Both the position numbers and the translations under genes were made by a program. The notes under the pieces are model-generated. The model was not told the origin of the DNA. It did not search any database and saw nothing but the letters and a program-made list of their open reading frames with translations. From positions 38,158,066 to 38,222,065 of the forward strand of contig CM036765.1 in assembly GCA_020796225.1 (NCBI GenBank): a DNA stretch of 64,000 nucleotides. Direction: 5' to 3'. Below are positions 31,831-43,371 of the stretch, piece after piece; position 1 is the first letter of the stretch, and each line of letters opens with the position of its first letter. The stretch comes from Arion vulgaris. Taxonomy: Eukaryota > Mollusca > Gastropoda > Stylommatophora > Arionidae.

Positions 31831-32333
31831 ACAAAGTGAGTTAAGGAACATGATGGGACAAGATCGTCTAAATAACCTCACCTTAATGAACATTGAATGT
31901 AATTTACTTACAGAAATTGATTTGTCTAGTATTATCTCTAAATTTGCTCACATTAAATCGAGACAAGTTTGTTTGTAAAAGTTCTGTTTTATTATTTATT
32001 ATCATACAAAACCTAGGGCCCCGCGCTAAAATTTGCTACAGGCCCGCGCTGGCCTAATCCGGCACTGATCGAAAGGAATGGTTACAAGTTCCTGTTTTTG
32101 CAAAGTGGCTACTTGAAGTACCAACTGATTCATCTAAAGGTCATTGCAAGTAATGTAGATATGACATTTTAGCTAAGTATTCTCTTTTAGCAAGTCACTG
32201 TGAAACAAACACACACAAACTTGCTTGTCCATGTCAAAGTACTTTTCATACAAGTTTCGTTGCGAAGAAAGATGATAAGACATCTACACTTGAAGCTAAT
32301 TTAGCAATGTTTATTTGCTGCCATTTATCATTC

Positions 32334-32573
32334 TTCTTCTTTGCGTTCGTTCTTTACGACCAATTTTAATCACTCTTTGTGATATGTTTGATTTTGCCAA
32401 GAACGTGTATACATTGGTTTGGTAGGCCCCCTAAACGCATAGACTTCTATACGTTTAGGACATGTGCATCCGATTTCAGCCAAACCTCCTTAGTCGTCTC
32501 TTACGCCATGCATGGCAGGTAACAGTGGTTCTATTCTTTACGCCTCAAATTTGGACCGGTAACCACTCGGGCG
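32334..32573 (-). mobile_element. SINE-A copy 3, inside hAT1 transposase
   Basis: A 240-bp SINE-A with TSD ATTTATCATTC (32323-32333) against ATTCATCATTC (32574-32584), 10 of 11. Without it and one TSD copy the hAT1 frame reads through (CCHL/S-FNSCDHLV). Confidence 0.93.
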
Positions 32574-33904
32574 ATTCATCATTCAATTCTTGTGATCACT
32601 TGGTAGACTTGTGCAAAAATACCATATCTGACAGTGAAATGGTAAATAAAGTTAGGATGCATCGTATAAAGTGTGCAAATATTGTAAAGAAAGTCATTGC
32701 TCCTTATTTCAAGAAAGATTTGACTACTGATCTTGGGCAAGGACAATTCTGTTTATTACTGGATGAATCAAATGACATCATTGTAAACACGTTATTGAGT
32801 ATTGTTGTGATTTATTACATTGATACTCACAAGAAAGTAATTCATACATATCTTTAATATGGTGTTACTAGACAAATGTAATGCAGATACTATTGTAAAT
32901 GCAGTCAAGAAGGAATTAGATGAAAAGAAATTGAACATGAAACATCTTCTGGCTATTGGCATTGACAACGTCAGTGTCATGGTGTTTTCAAGAAGTTGAA
33001 GGAAAGAATTCATGGATTAATCTTATTTAAATGTATATGACACTCCATACAATTATCATTGCCCCGTGATTGTGCTGCATCATTGCAAATAAACTTAGGG
33101 TTTTTGGTAAGAGAGACTTATAAATGGTTATCTAAGAGCTCACTGAGACAAATTTCTAAGTCAACTTTACCAGATCATTAATGATACGGAACCACTGAAG
33201 ATCTTAAATTCTTGTGCAACCAGTACATATTCTTCGGGAGGTAACCTCTTCAAAGAAGTTGCCACTTTCGCCCTAAGTTTATTAATTTTGCCAAATTCTA
33301 ATACTGAAGTGGAACGATTTTTCAGCAGCATGAATATCGTGAAAAATAAAATGAGAAACAAAATGCAGCTGCCCATGCTGTCAGCAATTTTTGCAGTAAA
33401 ATATGGCTTAAAGAGTAAATGCTGCAAAAACTTTGAATTACCTAAAGATGTCACCGCCAAAATTGGAACAATGGATTCATATGACCCAACAAAAACTTAA
33501 GAGGATATGCAGCTGATTTCTCAAAGGGCCCAGAAGATGTGCAGTCTGACTTCTCAAATTACGATGAAATACTATTAGAATTGGTAGGTAAAATATGTTC
33601 TGGCATTTTTTTTAGCATTAAAAAATATTTCTTGCATTTTCTCTCTAAAATCTAGCATTAAAAGCCGATTTAGATTTGACAACCCTGGTTAGCTCTCCTG
33701 ACGAGAGTAGGTCATCATTTTCTGACTACGTACAGGACACCACAAATGCAAGATTAAATTAATAAATATATGTTTACATGATGCCAACCTGTTGCAGACA
33801 CCGCAAACAATAGTGAACGTAGTAGTCCATGCACGAGTGCTGTTTCTTTTCACGAAAATATGTACCGCAGGGGAGCGACATGCCAAGTGTGCAAAGAAAT
33901 TGAT

Positions 33905-34015
33905 TAAATAACATCGAACTGGCGTGTTGGGCTGCTGGATTTGCTGAGGCGGAGATCGGAGCACCTATGGACATGTCCGGAGTGCTATGATGCTAGTCAA
34001 CTGATAACTGATGTA
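33905..34015. repeat. Repeat I copy 1
   Basis: Shares about 105 bp with 47980-48085: GTGTTGGGC..., GATTTGCTGAG, GGAGATCGGAGCACCTATGG and ACATGTCCGGAG. Nature unknown. Confidence 0.7.
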
Positions 34016-34019
34016 CCCA

Positions 34020-34600
34020 GTGTGGAAACATCCTAGCTCACTTTTTCATTTGTTCGATTTATTGTGTCTGAGAGCAGATATTGTTGTGTATACAGTATCA
34101 TGAAAATATCCATCATATCTTTGTTGGCATCCACACTTGATCCGTGTAAAGTATCGACACTTTTGATACCATTAACAGACAGACTAATGTCTGGTGCGAT
34201 AAAAATAGTAGTTATAATCATAAATCGTGTTATTGGATGTAGGAGAATAAAACTCTAAAATAGTGAGAGCAACATTGTCGCAACGATCTATATCGTACTT
34301 AGTTTCGCCCTGGACAACAATATAAGAAGACTAAACCGACATCTCACTAACAGCTAGCTGGTTCTAGCTAAAGGTTAATATTTAGTAAGCTAGTGGCGTT
34401 GACATGATGAATAAACTGCGACGAAGGCAGCAGGCAGAACATACTATTCTAAGTATGTGTTCTAACCACACTCAACAAACACTTAAACAGGATGAAACAA
34501 TCACACAAGATACAATTGCACTTATAAACATGAGACAGCAGTACATTTACTGCTTACATGCCTGTGATTTATTATAAGAGAGAGATAATACATCTGTTTT
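34020..34600. other. No feature seen
   Basis: AT-rich; no recognised feature. Confidence 0.45.
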
Positions 34601-34604
34601 TCTT

Positions 34605-34872
34605 CTTATTCTTTTGTGAACACTCCATATCGACCACTTGCTAACCACTCTTTGTGATTTGTATGTGATCTGAGTCTAAGATCGATTGTACGTTGTGCCA
34701 ATTATGCGACTACAAGTAGGCCAACACATCCGATTTCTGCAACGCTTTTTATTTACTAGGGTAGCTTACCTAGGCCCATACCTCAGTCGCCTCTTACGAC
34801 ATGCTTTGTAGGTCGCAAAGTTACTATTCTTTGCTACCATTGATGGCCCCGGCAACTCAGGTGCGATAAATC
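34605..34872 (-). mobile_element. SINE-B copy 2
   Basis: About 268 bp matching 1011-1257 over its whole length (ATCGACCACTTG, TTTGTATGTGATCTGAG, CTACAAGTAGGCCAACACAT, TTTATTTACTAGGGTAGCTT, GTCGCCTCTTACGACATGC). Minus-strand head ATCGCACCTGAGTTGCCGG, tail AGAATAAGAAGAA. A convincing TSD was not found. Confidence 0.85.
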
Positions 34873-34934
34873 TTTCAGAAGGAAGAACTCATGTGACTAA
34901 CTACCAAACAGTAGCTAATAGACAGTGACCAAGT

Positions 34935-35108
34935 ATTAGTGGCTTCCGACAAACAAAACCAACAAATTACCAAACACAGGATAGATGGCATAGCAGAATA
35001 CTGTCCCAAAAAACATCACACAAGTCACTAGAGCAGCGCAAAACAAAAACAGAAAAAAACGCTACACTGGGTAACAAACTGGTAACAGTATAACGACAAA
35101 AGAAGAAC
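34935..35108 (+). repeat. Repeat F copy 2, GAA-tailed
   Basis: Matches 19411-19560 reversed; ends ACGACAAAAGAAGAAC. Confidence 0.65.
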
Positions 35109-35597
35109 ATTTGATGTCTTGACTAGAATTATGTGATGCTTTTCAAGAGACATGGGGTGTTGGAGGTCCATTACAGCCAACCTACAACGTAGATCTGATG
35201 GTAATGATATGGAATTACAAATTATATTCTCAGTTATACGGACAAGTACGAAAATGAAATCCCTTAGATCTAACGTATGGGGTTAACGATAGAGAGATAA
35301 ATAATGAAGGGGGTTCACTGTTTATCTTAATGATGGAAAGAACATGTGTAGTGTTTGTGCTTCTATCATAAAACACTCTTAAAGTTTTGTTGAGATGTTT
35401 CCATCGCAGACTAATTAGTGCCTGACAGAAGTAATGACTTTAGTCAACATAGAATAGTAGATATTGATTTTTGGGGAGATGACTGACCTAGTTGCTGTTG
35501 GGCTGAGTCTTGTCAGATTTGTTAGATCCCTTGATGCGTGAGACCAGAAGAGTTATAATCACTAATTATACTAATGCATGGATACACGGTTCTTATA

Positions 35598-35798
35598 AAA
35601 AGAAAATATCTCCCGTATCCGTTTCAGACTTTAGGACAGGAAATGCCTGTCACTTCACATTTTTAGACGCTAGTGGATAGGATGGGCAATTCCTTTCCTC
35701 ACGTGTGGAACGTCGCCTGTGGGATTTAACCCACATCCCTCTTGTGTCCGAGTCGATAGGCGAATGCTTACGCATTACACTAATCCGTCTTACACAGA
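35598..35798 (-). mobile_element. SINE-L, tRNA-derived
   Basis: A 201-bp insertion flanked by GTTCTTATA (35589-35597 and 35799-35807). Minus strand head: GGATTAGTGTAATGCGTAAG (A box) and TGTGGGTTAAATCCCACAGG (B box within a complete T-arm hairpin). The body is unrelated to the other SINEs. Confidence 0.85.
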
Positions 35799-35904
35799 GT
35801 TCTTATACAGACCATATTCTTTGTATAATATAGTGTGTTGTGTCTGAAGCTTGGTCGGTTTTTTTATAACGAAGGTTTAAGGTATATTGTACTTTACTAT
35901 TATT

Positions 35905-36090
35905 TGATTGACTACCATCATTGCACTTCAGTGAATAACAATGTGTGCTACCATCTCTTTATTACACATATATATCTCATCTGTAGTGCGCGAATTCCGT
36001 AGCGCTGGCGAGAGACCCCGATATAATTTGTAAGATATACATTTTTGTAAGGATTTTATTTCAACCCTTTTAGTGAATTTAAAAGGGGAG
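35905..36090. repeat. Repeat H copy 2
   Basis: Partner of 3418-3610. The adjoining 36105-36200 has a vague tRNA-like head (GTCTCTGTGGCG, GGTCGCGTGTTTAAG) that may be a decayed SINE-C start. Confidence 0.55.
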
Positions 36091-36469
36091 GCAGTGAGGG
36101 AGTCTCTGTGGCGTGGGCGTAAGGTGCTCGTCTATTGCTCTAAATCTACTCGCGTTATATTTACTCGCCTAAAAAACGTAGGTCGCGTGTTTAAGATAAG
36201 CACATAAAAGAGTCATTGACATTTGAAAATCAATACGAGTATCCTGCAGAAACACTGCCCAGACAAAATTTTAAAAAAATTCATTACTCATTTAATTTAG
36301 TTGTCTTCTGTTAGCTCTTTTTATTAGGAGGGAGCCGCTCGTGGCCCACTACAACACCACAAATTTGATACCCTTATATACTATACACTTTACAATCCCA
36401 GACATTTAGAAAAGAGCTGGAGAAACTCCCACTGTTCTAAAAAAACAAATTACCTATTCATCTCAATAC

Positions 36470-37265
36470 CCAAAAACCCCAGCTCACAGTGGTACCTTGC
36501 CGTCACTGACGGAGTTTCAGAGGAAGCAGTGATGAAAGCAGGATCAGAAATACATATATTTATGCCAAGCGCACCAAAAATGTATTTCTACCGCAGCTGA
36601 AATACTATGAACAAACTGCAGAGCAGAATTACATGCAATCCAAAAGGTCACTAAGGTATTGGGGGAACTAAAGATCTAAAGGATCAAATATAGTCTTCCT
36701 GGGCAACTTCATTTTTTCTTTTCAGACATCGAAACGAACATGATGGTCTCCTTTCAAGATCAGTTTTAGAACACTTGTTTAGTAGCAATAAAGTTCAGTA
36801 TCACTGCAGTGGATTCCTGCTCATTGTATTGTGCTTCGAAAAATGAGAAAGCTGATAAAAGCAAGTACTAGAAATGAACAATTCCACCATAAATCTTCAC
36901 TGAAAGAATCAGAACACTTGTCAAGATAAAATCACGAACATGCGTGGGGCCAGAGAGAACATGCAATTGCCCTCAAGATCGATTCCTAAAGCTAGAGAGT
37001 ACTGATAAAACCACCATCTGTAAGCTGGACATTGTAGACCAAGTCCATCTCAACAAAATGAAACTTACTCAAACTGACCAGTTTTCATACAGATATGACA
37101 TCTAAATGTGGACGAGGACTCTAACCAGGACCCATGTGACGAATTTGAATAATAAACTGTGGGACACCATTGAGAGCCTCCTTCTGAGGACTGAATTCAT
37201 GGAATAATCGCACTTTTGTAAATAATTATGCGCTCATGAAATTTGTCGCAGAAGAAGAAGGAAAG
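36470..37265 (+). pseudogene. LINE-alpha relic: RNase H to GAA tail
   Basis: Fragments in several frames: an SDGVSEEAVMKAG start, a VQYHCSG/QWIPAHC-like block and NEKADKS (the W.P.HC...GNEKAD end of RNase H), then KLWDTIESLLLRTEF, equivalent to the K..GT...L..T segment near the end of LINE-alpha. The tail is TCGCAGAAGAAGAAGGAAAG (37247-37266). Very decayed. Confidence 0.65.
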
Positions 37266-37269
37266 TAAA

Positions 37270-38460
37270 ACAAATACACCTGGATATTATAGAGAGAACA
37301 GGGCGATAGATTGGGCCCATCTTCTTCTGAAAAAAACCCCACAACATAACCAGGCATTTACTTGCTTGGAAGCCACATTTAAAGTTTGTAGTGGACATAG
37401 ACATTTAACAATGAACAGCAGAAGAAAGGATCAACGTGGTCAGTTTCATGGCAGGGCTGAGGATGACGGTCCAGAATGGAAATTGGTATATAGCGACAGT
37501 TGCAGCGCTTTGTTCCACCGAGAACAAGAAATTTATAGTTGTAATAATGTGTGCCTCAATCTGTTTAGTTTACAACCAGTGTCGACCGTTTCAGCTAAAG
37601 ACATTTTTTATTCCAAGTCCTTTTTTTTTATACATTACAGAGGCCATGAGGTTGGTATCAGCTCTTCATATAATTGTACGGAAATGTAATTTTGTGTTTT
37701 TGTTATCATGTCCAGACCAATGCTTGGAGTCATAATATTATATCAACTTATTGCTCAGTGCGTATCAGACAATGACCCATTGTCATGGATCAATCTCCAC
37801 GCACGAGTTCTTGCTCTGTGTATATGCATATACATATGTACAACATACACAAGGGATGCATCGGGGAAAGAGCTGGGACGAAATGACTAGTTGACTGGGA
37901 AAACCAAAGGTATCTAAAGTGCTCATGGGACATATGATTATGGAGAAATTTATCATTAACGACATTGAATACGACAGAGCGCGCACACACACACACACAC
38001 ACACAATATCATATATCTAATGAAGGTGACAGTGTATCAACACAAATTCATGGGACTTAGTCCAACTATAGGCCAAAACAGTTAAAGCGAAGAATGCTTA
38101 TATAAGCGTAACTGATAATTCATGGTATTTAGTTAGTCTCCAAGGGCAATGGACCTTGCAAGAGGGGTATTATATATTGTAGCTTTATCTCGTCACTCTT
38201 TACATCTGCGAGATAACGGATTTGCTCTATCTTCACTCTTCACCATTTCCCTCGACTAGTGGTGTGAGCATGCGTCTGTCTACATTTTCTTTGTGCCTCG
38301 TTTGACACACAAGGTTTCCAGTCTTTTGGAACTCACATCCCTGTTTTCAGTTACGCCAAAGAAAAAGGACATTAGGAATACCAGAGCATTGTAATATTCA
38401 TCGACATGAAGTCGCAGACAGCTCACCACACAAAAGTGAGACATTAAAACATAATGGCAT
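37270..38460. other. No gene supported
   Basis: A 148-codon open frame (37243-37689, +) begins inside the LINE tail (MSQKKKESK) and shows no domain. 37983-38004 is a (CA)n microsatellite. Nothing else recognised. Confidence 0.4.
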
Positions 38461-38469
38461 ATCAGTAAG

Positions 38470-38735
38470 TGACCCAAACTTATATAAAAGCCACTCTTGA
38501 ATTAAAATGGGAACGAGGCCGCCCTTGTCATGCAACATGCATCATCAGCTCCCCAGATTGGGACCAAGTTCATAATTTTCACACTGTGCTCAGAACAACA
38601 CCATCTATACCACATATTACTGAATGGCACACCATATCAGTATACATGTTGTACCAGTTTTATGGCAGCCGCATATCTGTTACATACCCACTCAACATGC
38701 AATAGTGATTCAACCGAGAAACACATTTAAAAAAA
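38470..38735 (+). pseudogene. LINE-alpha C-terminal relic
   Basis: IIFTLCSEQHHLYHILLNG, then CCTSFMAAAYLLHTHSTCNS aligns with the better copy at 48385 (IIFRLSTGH...HHLYHIFKIG, CTCDT...TEHLLQTCLTYDS). The CxC...H..C residues are only partly kept. Confidence 0.6.
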
Positions 38736-38739
38736 AAAA

Positions 38740-40060
38740 AATCATGTCCTACTTCATGTAAAACTTTACGAAATATTGAAACCTATTGTGACTGCTACTT
38801 TTGTCAATCATTAACGTGTGACCCATCAGTTTAAAACTACTAAGCAAGAGCAACATAATGTGTGAGAATACACATTTCATCTTTCAGTTTAGTTATCGTA
38901 ATGTAATGTGAAAGTTGTTCCAAAGTGTTTCATGCTGAAAGTATTTCACACCGATCGTCATAATTAACCAGACATGTACTGTGGTCTCGCGTTCCTCTCA
39001 TATTGAGTTGTTGCTAATGGGCATACTCTACTTTTTTTTTATTTATCAAACGTAGATCTGGTTAATTGCTTTAGCTTCCACTTGACCAACTACAACCTCT
39101 TTTGGCATTGATGTCAGAAATAGAAAAAAATTATCAAATAATTAAGATTCCACTCTATTTCCTCAGCGGCACCTTCGTCGTCAGACGGTTTCAGTAGTTA
39201 ACAAGTTGTATAGATTGTGTCAGCAACCTTCTTGCTTCTCACAAGACATGAGGCACTAAGACGTAGAAAACATTTCCCATCAACGTTATAGGTGTGTGAT
39301 TCTCCTTGCATATTATACTCAATGTTATTTGTATAAACATACAGTGTCAGCCTGTAGACTATCTACTATAGTGACTTCATTGTTCTGTATGATGGAACGA
39401 GGATTTCTATTCTGCACTACATTTGACGAATGATTGGTTTTTTTTAAAATAGCACTGCGCTGTGATTTATTTTAAATATTATTCTTGAAGGTATCGGTGA
39501 CGTGTGTTAGAGTGAATATGTGTCATTTAGCATGCGTGCACTCAGGAAAATAAACATTCCATTTAGATCAATAAGAAAGCCGAGTTTTTGTGTGTATGAA
39601 AATGTAGGGTTATATCGATTAGACGATAGCGCTTGGTGACATTAGTAGTATGTGTACACCATTCAATAATTTTGGTTGTCACTTTCAGCCACTACTGATA
39701 AATGGGTACTTCACTTTACCTCAAAGTCTATTGTTGTTTTCAGATGCAGGTTAGTTATCTGTGGCACACATATATAGAGCATATAGAGAAGTATTCATTG
39801 TGTTATAATTATTTTATTTTCTATGTTAGTTATGAAACTTATACAAGAAAGGTCCTGCTTTCGACGTAGATACAAGTTGCTCCTCAGTATTTCAAACACT
39901 GAACTTCTTATTTACACTTTAGGAAATAGCGGACTAAGCTTGTGTATTTGTACAATACACCCTCTGAGTGAAGTGTAACCTCTCAGATATTTTACGAATG
40001 TATCGACTGTCTCTGCTATCGGCTATCTATTGGCAACTATGTTTTGGGATTTCTTGTGAG
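38740..40060. other. No feature seen
   Basis: AT-rich; nothing recognised. Confidence 0.45.
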
Positions 40061-40081
40061 TAATGGGAAACTAGCTCACTG

Positions 40082-43000
40082 CTCTTCCTCTCCTCTCTCT
40101 TTAGCCTGTTACGCCCTGGCGTTTAGGGCAGCAACAAACGTACACCATTCTTCCTGTTCATGGCCTTCCTCTGTATTGTGTTCCAGCTATGATTCATTTC
40201 CTTCAGCTCTTGCTCTATCGTTCTCTCAGGTTGTCTTGGGTCTTCCACGCTCGCCTACCCTCTGGAGTCCATCTCATGCAGTTTTCTGTCGGAGCCAGTC
40301 TCCATGCGCATCACATGTCCAATCCATCTCAGCGTCGTCTTCGGATGATAGTGCCCATATTCTCTTGTTGGCATCGTGCAAGCAATTCTTGATTCGAGAT
40401 AGTAGTCGGCCAGTACACGCGTAAGATTTTCGCAGACAAGTTGTATGAAAGGCGGAGAGTCTGGACATATCCTGTTCTGTCATTCTCAGCATTCCGATCC
40501 GTACATGCAAAGTTGACAGCACACAGCTGTTATAGATACTAGTCTTGGTTCTGATGCTGTATTGGGCAGATTTTCAGGCGGTCTGAAGGGTCATGAATGC
40601 ACTGCGTGCTTTACTCAGTCTGTTTTTAATGTCAGATCCAGCGCCTCCTTCATTGCTAATAACACTTCCAAGGTATGTGAAGCGGTTGTATCTCGGAGGG
40701 TTTTACCTTCTAGTTTGACTGGTGCTGGGGTTGCTATGTTCAAAGTCATTACTTCAGTTTTCTTCTGATTTATTTTCAGCCCAACCATCTCACTATATTG
40801 GTTAAGGCGGCAGGTCTTTCCTGGATATCTCTATGTTTATGAGATAGGAGTGCGATGTCATCTGCAAAATCTAGGTCTTTCAGAGTGGATGTGAGCGTCC
40901 ATCTAATACCTCTTGCCTTATCTTCCGTTGTTTACGCATCACCCAATCTATGACAGTGTTGAATAATAGGGCTGACATAACACATCCTTGTCGCACGCCT
41001 GTTTTTACTTCAAACTTTAGCTCTGAGGTTTCAACACTGCATGCAAACTTGCTGTAGCAGCTTTTATAATATTTATAAAACACAGTGGGATTCCATACCA
41101 TCTTAAGATACGCCATAGACTTTCGCGGTGTATGCTATCAAAAGCCTTTTCAAAATCTACAAAGTTGATATAGAGTTTGCTTTGCCATTCTGTGCATTGT
41201 TCTATGATATTTCTAAGAGCAAATATTTGGCCTATACAGCTCCGTCCTCTGCGAAATCCTGCTTGTTCCTTTCTCAGTTTCTTATCCACAGCGTCAGTAA
41301 TACGTTGTACGATGATTTTGCTTAAGATTTTACTTGGACAGAAAGCAGTGTTATTCCACGCCAATTATTACAATCGGCAAGGAGCCCTTTTTGGGTATCT
41401 TGATGATGACTCCTCTGTTCCATGCATCAGGTATTATTTGGGCATTCCATATAGTAGTAAACAAGGGTTGCAATATATTAGCTGCAAGTTCTGGGTCTAT
41501 TTTGAATAGTTCTGCGTTTAAGTTATCATTCCTGGTGCCTTGTTATTCTTAAGAGATTTAATTGCTGTAATGATCTCATCCTGGCTGGGTGTTTCAATGC
41601 CAATTTCTAACTCCTCTGTTGGTTCTGGTGTGTCTGCTACTACCGTTGGAGGTGGTCTGTTTAGCAATTCTTTAAAATGCTCTGTCCATCGTATTTCTTG
41701 TTCCTTTCCGTTGTCAATAGTATTCCATTCTTATCCTTTATGAGAGTATTTGATCTTCTGTAATGTTTTCCGCTTATTAGCTTTGTAATTTTGTACACTG
41801 TTCCCTGATCACACTTTTTGCTGCTTCTTCTGCCTGTACTGCCAGGTCTTCAACATACATTCTTTTGTCGGCTCTCACAGCCCGTTTGATTTCTTTACTT
41901 GCGCTTTTGTACTGTTCTTGGTATCTTGCTTTCAGTCTTTCGGACTTTGCGTCTAACAATTTCTTTTTAATATTCTTCGGCTGTCTATTATTTTCCATGT
42001 TGTTGGTGTTATCCATTCTTTTCTTTTCTTTGTGCGGTACCCTAGACATGTTTCACTGCTCTTGCTATATAGATGCTATGTTGTCCCATGTTCTATCTAT
42101 GTTGTCAGTTTCATCCGTAGTTTCATTACTTTCTAGGGCTTGGAATCTGTTCTTTATCTGCATTATAAACTTATCCCTTACTTCCGTGTCTTTAGTCTAT
42201 CCACATCGAACCTCTTTTGGAAGTTTTTCTGTTGTCCTGTTTTCTTAGTTTAAGTTTGACATAAGCTGTGACTAGGTGGTGGTCACTACCAACATCTGCA
42301 CCTCTCTTGACTACAACATCTAGCAGCGAGCGTCTCCAGGGTCCATTGATCATTATATGGTCTATTTGGTTTTATCTCTGCCATTAGGGAATACCATGTT
42401 AATTTGTGGATATCTAAATGTTGAAATAGGGTTCCTCCTATAACGAGATTGTTCATGCTGCAGAAGTTTACTAAACGTTCCCCATTTTCGTTCATCATAC
42501 CACATCCATATTTTCCCATAGTTCTATAACTATGCGTGTTGTCTTGTCCGACCTTCGCATTTAGATCCCCCATAACAATGATAACATCATGGGATGGTGA
42601 CTTGTCTAATTCTGCTTGTAGGTTTCGTAGTACGAGTCTTTCTTTGTATCTTCGCTATCATTAGTTGACGCATAGCATTGTAGGATTGTGATGTTTGTAT
42701 GCTTCCCTTTAGTCTGATCTTAATCAAGCGGCTGCTGATAGGTTTCCATTCTAACAGACACTTTTTCACGCCCTTTCTTAGGATTACTGCTACTCCTTCA
42801 TGGTGTAGGTCATCGTCTCGTCCAGAAAAAGGACTGTTTCACCTGTTGCAGTGGTACTTCTTCCATTTCCTGTCCATCTGCTCTCCTAACCCTAGGATAT
42901 GTAGATTATATCTTCTCATTTCTGCTGTTATTTGTGATAGTTTTCCGGTTTCGTACATTGTTCTTACATTCCCGCATCAAATCTGGTCTTGGTTTTGGCA

Positions 43001-43357
43001 TTCAGGACTTCCGTCCTCGTGAAAGTAGCTTCCTTTCGGCTTTACCACTTCCAGTCATGTGAGTCAATGACTCTGGTAGCCCTTCATGCCTGAGATAGGT
43101 TGTATGTTTGTTGTTGTTTCCGTAACTTTAATTTTTTTAAAGGATGGGATCGTTAGTCCCAAGCCCAACCCCCAACCTGGAGGACCAGGAGACCATGCTT
43201 CGTCTGTCCCTCCTCAGTGACCTTTCCGGCTAGGTAACCCTTCCGGAACATAAGTTCCCCCGTCATAGCTCACTGTATCATTGAGCACAGCAAGCCTCCC
43301 CACCACTACAAGGTAATGGCCTCATGGGAGGTAGCTCACTCAGTATAACAATATAGT
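40082..43357 (-). mobile_element. Nearly full-length RTE-like LINE
   Basis: About 3.28 kb bounded by a probable TSD: GGGAAACTAGCTCACTG (40065-40081) against GGGAAATAGCACTG (43358-43371). Reading the minus strand, it starts with a GC-richer leader (GTAGTGGTGGGGAGGCTTGC; GTCCTCCAGGTTGGGGGTTG), then the coding region, then a purine-rich 3' end GGCTAAAGAGAGAGGAG. Length and layout fit RTE-type non-LTR elements. Shorter relatives lie at 15835 and 26455. Confidence 0.85.
40100..43010 (-). pseudogene. Endonuclease-reverse transcriptase polyprotein, dead
   Basis: In order on the minus strand: NVRTMYETGKLSQITAEMRR (endonuclease start, about 42975-42915); GDLNAKVGQD (42573, catalytic GDxN); a basic linker (41777-42049); AIKSLKNNKAPG; LRKEQAGFRRGRSC; FVDFEKAFDSIHRESLW (palm Asp); TGVRQGCVMSALLFNTVIDW; then, after a frameshift, the LKDLDFADDIAL-equivalent at about 40870; a connection region; and RMETGS.../EEWCTFVAALNA at the end. 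At least six frameshifts or stops separate these blocks, so it cannot be functional, but every expected domain is represented. Confidence 0.85.
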
Positions 43358-43371
43358 GGGAAATAGCACTG

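Larger units (their letters stand above)
30560..31980 (+). pseudogene. hAT2 transposase, deleted and interrupted
   Basis: ZMYM1/TTF-type hAT transposase. The N-terminal part keeps CKYYSVSLDSTPDISHVDQL, VIVRYV and EPVERFVKFLVIEGHTAEQL (catalytic Asp in LDSTPD) and degenerates after about 30800. The C-terminal dimerisation part starts as SGERFTLKRIQSE (31168-31207), is interrupted by the triple SINE, and resumes as LRNMMGQDRLNNLTLMNIEC (from 31841) to a stop near 31978. The central part, including the second and third catalytic residues, is deleted. The 3' half is open across the SINE site once the insertion is removed. Confidence 0.88.
30072..32067 (+). mobile_element. hAT2 transposon inside hAT1
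   Basis: A 1,996-bp element with a perfect 8-bp TSD, ATCGAAAG (30064-30071 and 32068-32075). Termini CAGCGCCGGATTAGCC and, reversed at the right, CAGTGCCGGATTAGGC, each followed by a GC-rich block with GGGCCCCGCGC and TAGCAAAT. The left terminal 160 bp occurs twice (30072-30234 and 30317-30480) with a LINE tail between. It contains a deleted transposase, a hammerhead-like repeat and a triple tRNA-SINE. Confidence 0.95.
30030..33500 (+). pseudogene. hAT1 transposase, interrupted
   Basis: The start is the ATG at 30030 (MSKATPTYPQIYRK), interrupted by hAT2 after codon 14 and resumed at 32076 (EWLQVPVFAKWLLEVP). A zinc-finger-like segment follows with HCK.CRYDILAKYSLLASHC. SINE-A then interrupts at 32334-32573, after which come DSEMVNKVRMHRIKCANIVK and FCLLLDESNDI (RNase H-fold first Asp). 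The end is the hAT dimerisation region, LPNSNTEVERFFSSMNIVKN and IFAVKYGLKSKCC. Both insertions keep the frame when one TSD copy is removed, so the gene was open when they arrived. Later stops and at least two frameshifts (32858, about 33000-33180) killed it. Confidence 0.9.
29641..33687 (+). mobile_element. hAT1 transposon, complete termini, three-layer nest
   Basis: Outer element of 4,047 bp. Termini CAGCGTTGTCAATCTAG and, reversed at the right, CAGGGTTGTCAAATCTA. The TSD is TTTAGCTC (29633-29640) against GTTAGCTC (33688-33695), 7 of 8. Subtracting hAT2 with one TSD copy and the SINE-A leaves about 1.8 kb, enough for one short transposase gene. Subterminal segments hold repeated CTAGCATT/TCTAGCA motifs at both ends. 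Confidence 0.93.

Noticed and set aside
30072..33687. A domesticated hAT transposase gene
   Set aside because: Both transposases are broken by stops, frameshifts, deletion and insertions, and each has transposon ends and a TSD.
37243..37689. A 148-codon gene
   Set aside because: Begins inside the GAA tail of a LINE and has no recognisable domain; frame length alone is not convincing.
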